Position numbers and translations under genes: made by a program
Notes under the pieces: generated by a model
Database searches by the model: none
Seen by the model: the letters and a program-made list of their open reading frames with translations, nothing else
What the model was told of the DNA's origin: nothing
NCBI GenBank assembly: GCA_047973025.1
Contig: JBKEBE010000103.1
Location: 1 to 35,904, forward strand
Reading direction: 5' to 3'
Length of the DNA stretch: 35,904 nt
Source: UPXZ01 sp047973025
GTDB taxonomy: Bacteria > Bacteroidota > Bacteroidia > Bacteroidales > Paludibacteraceae
Shown: positions 7,999 to 16,249 of the stretch, piece after piece
Layout of the letters: each line of letters begins with the position of its first letter
How positions within the stretch are numbered: position 1 is the stretch's first letter

Positions 7999-8547
7999 AT
8001 GAATTACCAGATTGCTCAAATCGCCAAACGGCTGTACGGATTGCGCGACGCGCTGGATTTATCGGTAGAAGAAATCGCCCAAAAATGCGGAATATCTACC
8101 GAAAGTTACGCGTCGTACGAGAGTGGAACCACCGACATTCCCATGAGTTTTGTGTTTACCGTCGCTCAAACATTCGGGGTAGATACTACCGAGCTTTTGA
8201 CAGGAGAAACTGCTCGAGCGTCCGCTTTTTTCGTAACCAGAAAAGGGAAAGGCGTCAGCGTAGAGCGTACGAAGGCGTACAAGTATCAGGCTTTATGCTC
8301 CGGTTTTGTAGGGAATGAGACGGAAATATTTGAAGTAACCGTAGAACCCAATGATAATCCAATCACGCTCAATACGCATCCGGGACAAGAATTCAATTAC
8401 GTCTTAAAAGGTACGATGCAACTTCACATTGCCGGAAATGACTTGGTGCTGCATGAAGGAGACAGCATCTATTTTGATGCGTCCAAACATCACGGAATGA
8501 AAGCACTGAACGGAGAAAAGGTTGTTTTTTTGGCTGTGATAGTATAG
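7999..8547 (+). CDS. XRE-family HTH regulator with C-terminal cupin domain
   Basis: A 182-residue protein. Residues about 5-65 form an XRE helix-turn-helix (LRDALDLSVEEIAQKCGISTESYASYESG). Residues about 105-180 form a cupin (HPGQEFNYVLKGTMQLHIAG, then DSIYFDASKHHGMKA), with His and Glu positions that could hold a metal or small ligand. This fusion class usually regulates nearby metabolic genes in response to a ligand bound in the cupin. ATG 7999 is chosen because it starts directly at the HTH and lies two bases after the preceding stop; an earlier in-frame ATG at 7951 lies inside the upstream gene. Stop is TAG. An acyl-CoA ligase follows 60 bases later and is the likely partner or target. 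Confidence 0.9.
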   Translation: MNYQIAQIAKRLYGLRDALDLSVEEIAQKCGISTESYASYESGTTDIPMSFVFTVAQTFGVDTTELLTGETARASAFFVTRKGKGVSVERTKAYKYQALCSGFVGNETEIFEVTVEPNDNPITLNTHPGQEFNYVLKGTMQLHIAGNDLVLHEGDSIYFDASKHHGMKALNGEKVVFLAVIV

Positions 8548-8607
8548 ATTTGATAAGCATCACTATAAGCTCGGTATGTCTTTCTTAAATCTCTCTGAAT
8601 AAATAAT

Positions 8608-10263
8608 ATGATTGAAAAATACCTAAAAAAAACGACGTTTTCTAATCAAGAAGATTTCCAAAATAATTACGGAATTAAAGTCCCGGAGCATTTTAATTTT
8701 GGCTACGATGTGGTAGATGAATGGACAGAACTTGAACCCACAAAACCTGCCCTGAAGTGGACGAATGATCGGGGAGAGGTCAAAGAATACACCTTTGCCG
8801 ATTTAAAAGAATATTCCGATAAAACCGCTTCTTTTTTTCTGACTTTGGGTATCAAGAAAGGGGATATGGTCATGGCAATTTTGAAACGCCGTGCGGAGTT
8901 TTGGTTTACGATAATTGCTTTGCACAAAATCGGCGCAATCATCATTCCTGCCACACACCTGCTGACCCCAAAAGATTTGGTGTATCGCAACAACGCGGCG
9001 GATATTAAAGCCATTATCGCGGTGGGCGAAGAGCCGATTATCTCGCATATCAACGAATCTATGCCCGAATCGCCCTCCGTAGAGCATCTTATTTCTATCG
9101 GTCCCGAAGTCCCGGAAGGCTGGAAAGATTTTCATCGTGAAATAGCATCCGCTCCGGAGTTTGTCCCGATTCCGGATGTCAATAAAAACGAAGACATCAT
9201 GCTGATGAGCTTTACATCGGGGACTACCGGCAATCCAAAAATGGTAACGCTCGATTATCTCTATCCGCTGGCTCACATTACCACGGCGAAATACTGGCAA
9301 AATCTTCACGAGAAAAGTCTGCATCTTACCATCTCCGATACCGGTTGGTTGAAAGCCATGTGGGGGAAATTATACGGGCAGTGGCTTGTTGGTGCTTGCG
9401 TTTTTGTTTACGATCACGAGAAATTCGTGCCTGAAGACATGTTGAAGATGATCGAAAAACATAAAATCACGTCGCTTTGCGCCCCGCCGACTATTTTCAG
9501 GTTTTTAATCCGGGAAGATGTAACGAAATACGATTTGTCTTCGCTGGAATACTGCACAATAGCCGGAGAAGCACTGAATCCGGAAGTTTACAACCGTTTT
9601 TTGAAATTGACCGGCATAAAGCTGAAAGAAGGCTACGGACAAAGTGAAACGACACTTGATGTTCTTACCACGCCGTGGATGGAACCCAAACCCGGCTCAA
9701 TGGGACTCCCAAATCCGCATTATGACGTAGATTTGCTGACTCCGGACGGTCGTTCGGCTGAAGTCGGGGAGTCGGGACAAATTGTTATCCGAACTGAAAA
9801 GGGCTATCCAATAGGGTTATTCAAAGGCTATTACCGAAATCAGTCATTGACGGATGAATGCTATCAAAATAACATTTATTACACCGGCGATGTGGCGTGG
9901 CGCGATGAAGACGGTTACTATTGGTTTGTCGGGCGTACCGATGATGTGATCAAAAGTAGTGGCTACCGGATAGGTCCGTTTGAAGTAGAAAGCGCGTTGA
10001 TGACTCATCCGGCTGTAGTCGAATGTGCGATTACGGGGATACCCGACGAGATTCGCGGTCAAGTGGTAAAAGCAACCATCATTTTGGCAAAAGAATACAA
10101 AAATATTGCCGGAGAAGACTTGAAGAAGGAGATTCAAGACCACGTTAAAAACGTAACGGCTCCGTATAAATACCCCCGAATTATCGAATTTGTAGATGAA
10201 CTCCCCAAAACAATCAGCGGAAAAATCAGAAGAATCGAAATAAGGGAGAAAGACAACGTTTGA
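8608..10263 (+). CDS. AMP-forming acyl-CoA synthetase
   Basis: Activates a carboxylic acid to its CoA thioester through an acyl-adenylate. Order of motifs: P-loop MSFTSGTTGNPKMV (about residue 201), GYGQSE (about 344), YYTGD (about 430), hinge and CoA region KSSGYRIGPFEVES (about 451), and the catalytic Lys in PKTISGKIRR near the end. At 551 residues it has normal ANL-family length. It resembles the acetyl/propionyl to medium-chain group, and the substrate cannot be told from motifs. Pairing with an XRE-cupin gene is a recurrent arrangement in Bacteroidetes as I recall it. The gene ends 35 bases before upp. Confidence 0.92.
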   Translation: MIEKYLKKTTFSNQEDFQNNYGIKVPEHFNFGYDVVDEWTELEPTKPALKWTNDRGEVKEYTFADLKEYSDKTASFFLTLGIKKGDMVMAILKRRAEFWFTIIALHKIGAIIIPATHLLTPKDLVYRNNAADIKAIIAVGEEPIISHINESMPESPSVEHLISIGPEVPEGWKDFHREIASAPEFVPIPDVNKNEDIMLMSFTSGTTGNPKMVTLDYLYPLAHITTAKYWQNLHEKSLHLTISDTGWLKAMWGKLYGQWLVGACVFVYDHEKFVPEDMLKMIEKHKITSLCAPPTIFRFLIREDVTKYDLSSLEYCTIAGEALNPEVYNRFLKLTGIKLKEGYGQSETTLDVLTTPWMEPKPGSMGLPNPHYDVDLLTPDGRSAEVGESGQIVIRTEKGYPIGLFKGYYRNQSLTDECYQNNIYYTGDVAWRDEDGYYWFVGRTDDVIKSSGYRIGPFEVESALMTHPAVVECAITGIPDEIRGQVVKATIILAKEYKNIAGEDLKKEIQDHVKNVTAPYKYPRIIEFVDELPKTISGKIRRIEIREKDNV

Positions 10264-10298
10264 ATCAAAGCATCGAATTAAATTAGCTACGAGCAACT

Positions 10299-10949
10299 AT
10301 GAAGACAATCAATCTATCTGATCAACCCTCTATTTTTCAACAATACTTGAAAGAAATTCGCTCAGTCGATATTCAAAAGGATTCACTACGATTTCGGCGT
10401 AATTTAGAGCGAATGGGCGAGATGATGGCTTACGAAATCAGTAAAACGTTGAATTACCGACCTACGAAAGCGAAAACACCGCTCGGTGTTGCCGAATTGC
10501 TTAAAATTGACGAACGAATCGTGCTTTCTACCATTTTACGGGCGGGACTTCCATTTCATCAAGGCTTTCTGAATACCTTCGATTTAGCCGAAAACGCGTT
10601 TGTATCTGCCTACCGAAAATACAAAGACGCACTCAAATTCGATATTTATATCGAATACATTGCTTCTCCCAAATTGGATGGTAAAACCCTGATAATTACA
10701 GATCCGATGCTTGCTACCGGCAGTTCTATGGAATTGGCATACGGTGCCCTGTTGACCAAAGGAAAACCCAAGAAAGTGATAATTGCCAGCATCATATCCA
10801 GTCAGCCTGCTATTGATTATATGAATGAACGGTTCTCAGACGATGTTGTACTTTGGACGGTGGCTATTGACCCCGAACTAAATGATCATTCCTACATCGT
10901 TCCGGGCATCGGCGATGCCGGGGATTTAGCCTACGGAGAGAAGTTATAA
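10299..10949 (+). CDS. upp: Uracil phosphoribosyltransferase
   Basis: Salvages uracil to UMP using PRPP. The PRPP-binding loop is visible as TLIITDPMLATGSSME, and the uracil-binding C-terminus as YIVPGIGDAGDLAYG. The flexible hood RAGLPFHQGFL is also present. At 216 residues it has the usual length. It sits 35 bases after the acyl-CoA ligase and is followed at once by an intrinsic terminator, so it is probably the last gene of the 7373-10949 transcript. Confidence 0.95.
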   Translation: MKTINLSDQPSIFQQYLKEIRSVDIQKDSLRFRRNLERMGEMMAYEISKTLNYRPTKAKTPLGVAELLKIDERIVLSTILRAGLPFHQGFLNTFDLAENAFVSAYRKYKDALKFDIYIEYIASPKLDGKTLIITDPMLATGSSMELAYGALLTKGKPKKVIIASIISSQPAIDYMNERFSDDVVLWTVAIDPELNDHSYIVPGIGDAGDLAYGEKL

Positions 10950-10978
10950 AAAAAGAGAGCATTTTGCTCTCTTTTTTG
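10948..10978. terminator. Intrinsic terminator between upp and the M48 protease
   Basis: AGAGAGCA (10954-10961) pairs with TGCTCTCT (10965-10972) around a three-base loop; flanking A and T runs extend the stem and give a poly-U tail in either direction. Convergent genes on both sides share it. Confidence 0.85.
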
Positions 10979-10989
10979 TTTTATAGAAT

Positions 10990-11781
10990 TTATTTCTTGT
11001 AGTATTGCAACGCTTTCGGAATGGCAACTTCTTTCATACGGGCAATGCGTTTGTCATCAGATGGGTGTGTGCTCATAAAGTCAGATGTAGATTGTGTGTT
11101 GTCGGCAGTCATTCGAGTCCAAAAATTAAGCGCATCATTGGGATCGTAACCTGCCATTGCCATAAAAATAACCCCTAACTCGTCAGCTTCGTATTCTTGG
11201 TTTCGGGAATATTTGAGCATCATCATTTGTCCACCAATCCCATAGAGCAGTCCGACTCCGTTTTGCACGACAGCAGAACTTCCACCAACTACAGCTCCCA
11301 GAATAGCACCCCCATACTGTGCTGCTACCTGCTGGCTATAACGCTCAGCACTATGGCGAGCAATTACATGTCCGATTTCATGACCCACAACTACTGCCAT
11401 TCCGGCTTCATTCAGCGTTTTCGGGAGTATGCCTTCATACACGGCAATTTTTCCGCCCGGCATGGCAAACGCGTTTACCTGATTTACTCTAAAGAGGTTA
11501 TATTCCCATTGAAAATTTTGTATATTCGCTTCCAGACCATTGGCACGCATGTATTTTTCCACAGCCGCGGCAATGTTAGTCCCTACACGCTTAACCATGG
11601 CAGCGTTTGTTTTGTCTGAAGATATAGGAACGGAATCTTTCAATTGTTCGTATGCGGCGAAACTCATCTGGTTCAGCTCCGCGTCCGATACAAGATTGAG
11701 TTGTTTTCTTCCGGTCATCATTACCGATGAGCATGACGTCAACAGCAGTACTGTCAAAAACGCAGGGATTGACTTTTTCAT
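10990..11781 (-). CDS. M48-family metalloprotease, lipoprotein
   Basis: Zinc protease of the M48 (Oma1/BepA-like) group, predicted to be anchored in the envelope as a lipoprotein. The lipobox LLTSC puts the lipidated Cys at residue 17. The zinc motif is HEIGH in VVVGHEIGHVIARH; the third ligand is Glu in EYEADELG. A Gly-rich segment (GGAILGAVVGGSS) lies between them. Length of 263 residues without a TPR tail matches the short M48 lipoproteins involved in outer-membrane protein quality control in related bacteria; that role is inferred. It is transcribed towards upp, with a shared terminator. Confidence 0.93.
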   Translation of the reverse strand: MKKSIPAFLTVLLLTSCSSVMMTGRKQLNLVSDAELNQMSFAAYEQLKDSVPISSDKTNAAMVKRVGTNIAAAVEKYMRANGLEANIQNFQWEYNLFRVNQVNAFAMPGGKIAVYEGILPKTLNEAGMAVVVGHEIGHVIARHSAERYSQQVAAQYGGAILGAVVGGSSAVVQNGVGLLYGIGGQMMMLKYSRNQEYEADELGVIFMAMAGYDPNDALNFWTRMTADNTQSTSDFMSTHPSDDKRIARMKEVAIPKALQYYKK

Positions 11782-11823
11782 CTTTTAAGATTTTATTTGT
11801 TTAATATTATAGCTTGAATAACT

Positions 11824-11831
11824 TATCTTTG
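11824..11831 (+). promoter_or_regulatory. -7 element upstream of the VanZ-like gene
   Basis: TATCTTTG matches TAnnTTTG, 36 bases before the ATG. A TTTG lies at 11796-11799, a spacing of 24 bases, slightly long for the Bacteroides -33 box. Confidence 0.5.
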
Positions 11832-11867
11832 TAATAATAATACAATTTTTCAACTCTAACAATTTTT

Positions 11868-12263
11868 ATGCCGAAAAATTTTTTGCAAATCTATTGGAAA
11901 ACAATCGTTTTATGCGTTATTATTTTCGTATTATCGTCTGTTCCTTTCAAATCGATTCCGGATGTCGCCAAATTTCAATACAGTGATAAGTTTACACACC
12001 TGTTGATGTATGCCACGTTGGGATTTGTTGCCTATTTTGAATATTCGAGAGATAGTTTGTTTAAAAACAAATATAAATCCTGGTTTATCTATTTAGCATT
12101 CTTTTTGATTTCTTTTGGCGGCTTGATCGAAATTTTGCAGGGTACACTCTTCAAACCGCGTACATCGGAGTTTGCTGACTGGCTTTCGGATATCGTAGGT
12201 TTGATAATTGGCTTTTTGTTTGCGCGTTTTTTATTTAGAAACACTACTGACCGGCTAAAATAA
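11868..12263 (+). CDS. VanZ-like membrane protein
   Basis: A 131-residue protein with four hydrophobic segments. The VanZ family pattern is visible: SDKFTHLLMYATLG, then GGLIEILQ, then EFADWLSDIVGLIIG, with conserved Asp, His and Glu residues at the membrane edges. Family members affect teicoplanin sensitivity in Gram-positives; in Bacteroidetes the function is unknown. It is a single gene with its own -7 element and no co-oriented neighbour. Confidence 0.85.
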   Translation: MPKNFLQIYWKTIVLCVIIFVLSSVPFKSIPDVAKFQYSDKFTHLLMYATLGFVAYFEYSRDSLFKNKYKSWFIYLAFFLISFGGLIEILQGTLFKPRTSEFADWLSDIVGLIIGFLFARFLFRNTTDRLK

Positions 12264-12464
12264 TTAAAAACAAATCGGGCTACTGCCGTTTTCAGATTTT
12301 ACCCGAATGTCGTATTTTTTTGCTCTTTTTTACCCGACATATCGCGATGTTAGCAGGACGTGTATTCATTTATCGGATCTGGCGATAAGTGTCTGATTCG
12401 GGGGGAGAGTTACTGCGCAAAAACCGATTAATCATACAGAGTTGGCTCTTCAGAAATTTTGCAT
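12264..12464. other. Short spacer without recognisable features
   Basis: No convincing coding frame or hairpin with a T-tract was seen. It separates two convergent genes, so a terminator would be expected, but I could not identify a good one. Confidence 0.3.
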
Positions 12465-13400
12465 TCAAATATTAGCCGTGAGCCATTTCCGTATTTCCTC
12501 GGGTGTCTTTCCTTTTCGGCTTGCATAGTCTGCCAGTTGTTCGTCGTCAATTTTTCCGATCATGAAATACCGGGATTTCGGATGCGCGAAATACAGTCCG
12601 CTAACGGAAGCATTCGGATACATGGCACCATTTTCGGTCAACGAAATGCCTATTTTTTCAAATGGAAGGAGTGGTTGTAAGTCAAAAATAATGGACTGAT
12701 CGGGCAATGAAGGGTAACCTACTGCCGGACGGATGCCGCTGTACTTGGTTTTCAACATTTCTTCCACCGTTAAATTTTCATCCGGCGCGTATCCCCAAAA
12801 TTCGGTACGTACTTTCCAATGAAGCCATTCTGCCGTCGCTTCGGCTAATCGGTCTGAAAGCGTTTTTATCAAAATGGATTTATAGTCGTCATCTTCTTTC
12901 TCATATTCCTTAGCCAGTTCGTCGGCACCGATTACCGTATTGGCAAAGATACCGATATAATCGTCGCTTTCGGCTAAAAAATCAGCCAGCGAATAGCAAA
13001 ACCCATCGGCAGAAGTATGTTGCTGTCGAAGCGTAGGAATCGTTATTTTGTCGGTATTTCCACGGATGACGATTTCGTCGTTTTCATTGGAAAATGCCGG
13101 ATATATGCTGTATGCCGCATGGATTGCAAGTAGGTTTTTTTCAAAAATTTCGCGCATCATTTCTTGCGTATCGCGAAAGAGCTTGAGCGCTTCTTCGGCT
13201 TTCGGACGATACTTAGCTTCAAATCCCTGAAGCCAGCCGGCTTCGCAAGATGGACAATCGTGAACCGTTTCGATGCCGTCGTACCTTCCTGAGATATGCC
13301 AAGCCATGAAATAAAACCGCCAGTCGATAAACGGGACGATTTCATGCAAACTAATATCTTTCAATATGTACTCTCCTAATTGGGCGGGGTTTTGTATCAT
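12465..13400 (-). CDS. Stand-alone MetH reactivation (B12 activation) domain protein
   Basis: Corresponds to the C-terminal AdoMet-binding activation domain of cobalamin-dependent methionine synthase, which re-methylates oxidised cobalamin. Key features: KYSGIRPAVGYPSLPDQS (the RPA.GYP signature that contacts AdoMet), GISLTENGAMYPNASVSGLYF, HPKSRYFMIG, and the DYASRKGKTPEEIRKWL tail. At 311 residues it is the activation module alone, so the catalytic MetH must be encoded elsewhere. ATG 13398-13400 is preferred over a TTG eight codons upstream. No cobalamin riboswitch is visible upstream; only 76 bases separate it from the corA remnant. Confidence 0.9.
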   Translation of the reverse strand: MIQNPAQLGEYILKDISLHEIVPFIDWRFYFMAWHISGRYDGIETVHDCPSCEAGWLQGFEAKYRPKAEEALKLFRDTQEMMREIFEKNLLAIHAAYSIYPAFSNENDEIVIRGNTDKITIPTLRQQHTSADGFCYSLADFLAESDDYIGIFANTVIGADELAKEYEKEDDDYKSILIKTLSDRLAEATAEWLHWKVRTEFWGYAPDENLTVEEMLKTKYSGIRPAVGYPSLPDQSIIFDLQPLLPFEKIGISLTENGAMYPNASVSGLYFAHPKSRYFMIGKIDDEQLADYASRKGKTPEEIRKWLTANI

Positions 13401-13476
13401 TGTAGTTTGATGTTTACGTTTCAAACGATTCTCGGAGCTAAATGTTCAACAGAAACACGGTCGGATTTTCTACCCG

Positions 13477-13765
13477 TCAGAACCAATCTATCTTTTCAAA
13501 GTACCAAATCATGAATCCGTCCATCGCAATCATTACTCCCCACATGGCAAAGTATCCGTAATGCCATTCGATTTTCAAGGTTTTCGAACCGTTCTCCGAG
13601 CAAACTGACGATGTATGTGTAATTGTCAATTACCACATCTGTCCGGGAAAATACCAAGTCATCGGCCCCTCTGGCACGTATTTTGCTTTTGTGCTTGCGA
13701 ATACGTTCACGAATAGGGTCGAAAACGACTCCGCCTGTTTCTTGAAATGAGATTCGGATAATACT
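13477..13765 (-). pseudogene. corA: corA magnesium transporter remnant, internally deleted
   Basis: Two pieces of a CorA-type channel are readable on the minus strand. The first, from about 13765, reads SFQETGGVVFDPIRERIRKH, then DVVIDNYTYIVSLLGERFENL, matching the cytoplasmic domain of Bacteroidetes CorA proteins. The second, in a different frame from 13578 to the TGA at 13477-13479, reads KIEWHYGYFAMWGVMIAM and ends EKIDWF, matching CorA's second membrane helix and C-terminus. The long stalk helix, first membrane helix and GMN selectivity motif between them are missing, as is the N-terminal part. An open frame of 106 codons (13496-13816) covers the first piece but reads out-of-frame sequence at its end, so it should not be annotated as an ordinary gene. 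No expression is expected to give a functional channel. Confidence 0.75.
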
Positions 13766-13769
13766 ATCG

Positions 13770-14231
13770 TTAGATTTTAGGAGAATCTTGTTGCTGAACG
13801 TTGTAATTGAATCCATTGAGCAGAAATCTGACAGCCGAAATAAGCAACGGAATCCCCATCGTAATGTAAATAAGGGCTAAATATCCGACCGGAATAATTC
13901 CTGTTTTGCGTAAAAAAATTCCCAATGAAATCATCCCTACCATCATGATGTACCCTTTCCGGTTGAAGAATAAAAAAACAGAAGGTCGTTCGTCAGGTAA
14001 AGATTTTATCCGCTTTATATTCTTGCCGGAAATTTTTACAAACATAGCATAGAAGAAGAATACACCGGCGACGAGGCAGGATGCAAGTTTCAGGATCAAA
14101 TGATTCGACGATTCTGCCAGCATTAGAGTGCCTCGATAAAGCAACATGCTCCCGGCAAAAGCCCAAACCAAACTTGCGACAAACAGTAGAGACTGCTTCG
14201 GCATGCCTAATTTATTTCCATTTTCACTCAT
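13770..14231 (-). CDS. Uncharacterised small membrane protein
   Basis: A 153-residue protein with about four hydrophobic segments (LLFVASLVWAFAGSMLLYRG, LASCLVAGVFFFYAMFV, GYIMMVGMISLGIFLR, VGYLALIYITMGIPLL). A short charged loop SGKNIKRIKSLPDERPSVF lies in the middle. I recognise no domain name; similar orphan membrane proteins occur in Bacteroidetes. It ends right at the upstream edge of the corA relic. The C-terminal residues VQQQDSPKI may derive from sequence placed there by the deletion. Confidence 0.75.
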   Translation of the reverse strand: MSENGNKLGMPKQSLLFVASLVWAFAGSMLLYRGTLMLAESSNHLILKLASCLVAGVFFFYAMFVKISGKNIKRIKSLPDERPSVFLFFNRKGYIMMVGMISLGIFLRKTGIIPVGYLALIYITMGIPLLISAVRFLLNGFNYNVQQQDSPKI

Positions 14232-14481
14232 TCTATTGGAAAATTTGACAAGGAATTTATGCTACGCTCAACATTTGTAGTGGTTTGATAGCAAACTTTC
14301 TTTCAGCCCGTTACGTTTCTAAAGTGCGCTATATTCCTTGAATTTACTGACATTTCGTTTTTTGTCCGGTGTCATGCCGGTTTCTCGAGCATGGTTACGA
14401 CACCGATAATGTTGTGCTCTCGCCCCACCAATACTTTTAGGCTACCTGTTTTTGAACATCAAAACATGACTGAGAACAGAT
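14232..14481. other. Spacer between dprA and a membrane gene
   Basis: The minus strand shows a stretch near 14340-14440 with a code-like frame (GARAQHYRCRNHARETGM, then DKKRNVSKFKEY), interrupted by stops on both sides. It may be another gene remnant, but I cannot match it to a family. Confidence 0.3.
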
Positions 14482-15603
14482 TCATCTTACCAATTTATAC
14501 ATCCCACCCGGCAAGCATTTGGTCAATCCTCTAAATTCCATATCCAATAGTTTAGAAGACAGTTTGCTAAAAGGCTTTTGAAGCAGTATAGTCATCTCGT
14601 TCACATTTATTCCTTCGGGATTTTGTCGTAACAAGCCGATGATTTCATATTCTTCTTCGCTCAGATTTTCAAAAAGAGTCGTTTGAATAATTTCAGCCGG
14701 TTTTGACGTTTTATTTTCTTCCCAATTCATCAGTCGGATAATGTCTTCTGCGGATTCTACAAGCGATGCTTTGTTATATTTAATCAACGCGTTGCAGCCA
14801 CCGGATAGCTCATCGCCAATTCTGCCGGGTACGGCAAACACATCTCGGTTGTAATCATTTGCCAAGTCAGCGGTAATCAATGCGCCCCCCTTTACGCCGG
14901 ATTCTACCACCAGCAAGGCGTCGCATAGCCCTGCGATGATACGGTTTCGCTGTACAAAATTCTGTCGATCGGGATTCGTCTCGCTCATAAATTCAGTCAG
15001 CAAGCCTCCACAGTCAAGCATCTTTACTGCCGTAGCACGATGCAAGGGTGGATAAACCCGATCCAGCCCGTGTCCCATCACTCCGATGGTGGGGAGGTTA
15101 CAATCCAAAGCCGCTTTATGAGAACAAATATCAATCCCATAAGCCATGCCGCTTACAATGACAAGATTTGCTATTTTCCGTGAAAGTGTCTCAATTATGT
15201 TTTCACAAATAGCCTTACCCGATTCCGTCGCTTTACGTGTGCCAACTATGCTTACATATTTTCCGTCATTCAAGTTTAAATTTCCTTTGTAATAAAGCAT
15301 TATTGGCGAATCGGGGCATTCTTTTAAACGGTACGGATATGATTTGTGTGTGAAAAAATGAGTTTGAATCTTGTTTTTTTCGATAAATTCGATTTCTTTT
15401 TCGGCACGTTTGAGAACATCCTGCGATACGATTTCTTTGGAAAGGACTTCGCCTATGCCCGGAATTTTTACCAGATTTTGTTTTTTTTCGGTAAAAATAG
15501 CTTCAACGCTTCCCAGATATGCAATCAAATTCTTCGCCAAGTTAGGTCCTATCCCCTTTATCATCGTAATCCCGATTTGATATTTCAATAGATTATCCGG
15601 CAT
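14482..15603 (-). CDS. dprA: DNA-processing protein DprA
   Basis: Loads RecA onto incoming single-stranded DNA during natural transformation. The N-terminal 60 residues hold a helix-hairpin-helix/SAM-like segment (IKGIGPNLAKNLI, KIPGIGEVL). The Rossmann-like core follows: SIVGTRKATESG, VSGMAYGIDICSHKAAL, MGHGLDRVYPP, FVQRNRIIAGLCDALLVVESGVKGGALITA, and FAVPGRIGDELSGGCNALI. The C-terminal winged-helix (about 305-373) is present. At 373 residues it is full length. Its start lies 21 bases from the end of a transposon relic, so its original promoter region has been replaced or displaced. Confidence 0.95.
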   Translation of the reverse strand: MPDNLLKYQIGITMIKGIGPNLAKNLIAYLGSVEAIFTEKKQNLVKIPGIGEVLSKEIVSQDVLKRAEKEIEFIEKNKIQTHFFTHKSYPYRLKECPDSPIMLYYKGNLNLNDGKYVSIVGTRKATESGKAICENIIETLSRKIANLVIVSGMAYGIDICSHKAALDCNLPTIGVMGHGLDRVYPPLHRATAVKMLDCGGLLTEFMSETNPDRQNFVQRNRIIAGLCDALLVVESGVKGGALITADLANDYNRDVFAVPGRIGDELSGGCNALIKYNKASLVESAEDIIRLMNWEENKTSKPAEIIQTTLFENLSEEEYEIIGLLRQNPEGINVNEMTILLQKPFSKLSSKLLDMEFRGLTKCLPGGMYKLVR

Positions 15604-15624
15604 TATACTTTTTTTCTAAATCAC

Positions 15625-15652
15625 TATTTGTCAAGTTTCACAACGTAGTTGA
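15625..15652 (+). repeat. Left terminal inverted repeat of the relic
   Basis: Pairs with 16163-16190 at 27 of 28 positions. The mismatch is at 15647/16168. Outermost bases are TATTTG. It begins 22 bases upstream of the dprA start codon. Confidence 0.85.
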
Positions 15653-16162
15653 CACCATTTTACCTTTCCCGAATGTAGGGATGACACGTCAGACCGGAGT
15701 TCTGGAAAGGTAAAAGAGTTAATTATTTCTGTTTCACTAAGATAAAAATAGTACGCAACAGATTTGTCATACCAATACTAAGACAAATGTACACAATCGC
15801 GAGTAAATACAAAAATGTTCTGGCACGATACTTCCTATCGTCAAAGAAACATCAACTATACTTTATCCGAATTGGACGATTGACAAGGACTTTGTTTTAC
15901 CAAGTTTATGAGGATAAAACGGCGAAATCCACCGAAGAGTACTTTGAGAAATGTGTAGCGTTTTTTTCGGCATGACCCTGCATTCCCCTCTGAAACAAAC
16001 GGTTATAACCTAAATCGCAGAAACGGATTGCCGAGAAAAGAACTCAATGAGAAAAAGACCTATTTCAGCCATCGAAAAAATGGTTTCAATTAAAACCCGA
16101 AATTTCTAAACTAAATCCCGATGAATTCAAAAACAAATTGCTAAATTTGAACCTAAATTTAA

Positions 16163-16190
16163 TCAACAACGTTGTGAAACTTGACAAATA
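16163..16190 (-). repeat. Right terminal inverted repeat of the relic
   Basis: Inverted partner of 15625-15652. It overlaps the last codons of the decayed transposase (NNVVKLDKY). It ends 59 bases before the C69 dipeptidase ATG. Confidence 0.85.
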
Positions 16191-16249
16191 CCGGGCAACC
16201 AACTAAATTCTTTTACACTACTTAAGTCGTATAAACACATCAAATATTT

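Larger units (their letters stand above)
15625..16190 (+). mobile_element. Decayed rve-type (IS481/IS3-like) transposon relic, 566 bp
   Basis: The ends are inverted repeats of 28 bases (15625-15652 and 16163-16190) with 27 matches; the outer 22 are perfect. Inside on the plus strand are transposase pieces. Around 15860-15970 the frame reads IRIGRLTRTLFYQVYEDKTA followed by KSTEEYFEKCVAFF, like the start of an integrase-core DDE domain. Near 16050-16190 it reads RPISAIEK then, one frame over, WFQLKPEISKLNPDEFKNK. The frames join if one A is removed from the A6 run at 16075-16080. The catalytic centre between them is missing, so this is an internally deleted, non-autonomous copy. No target duplication is obvious at the borders. 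Family assignment is from motif recollection. Confidence 0.75.

Noticed and set aside
12400..12440. Shared 15-base string with 6565-6582 (GCAAAAACCGATTAA)
   Set aside because: Only two copies, both downstream of unrelated genes; likely chance in AT-rich sequence.
13496..13816. Ordinary 106-aa hypothetical gene
   Set aside because: CorA motifs followed by out-of-frame CorA C-terminus identify it as a relic; it also overlaps the next gene by 47 bases.
15787..15975. 62-aa independent gene
   Set aside because: It is a fragment of the decayed transposase between the inverted repeats.
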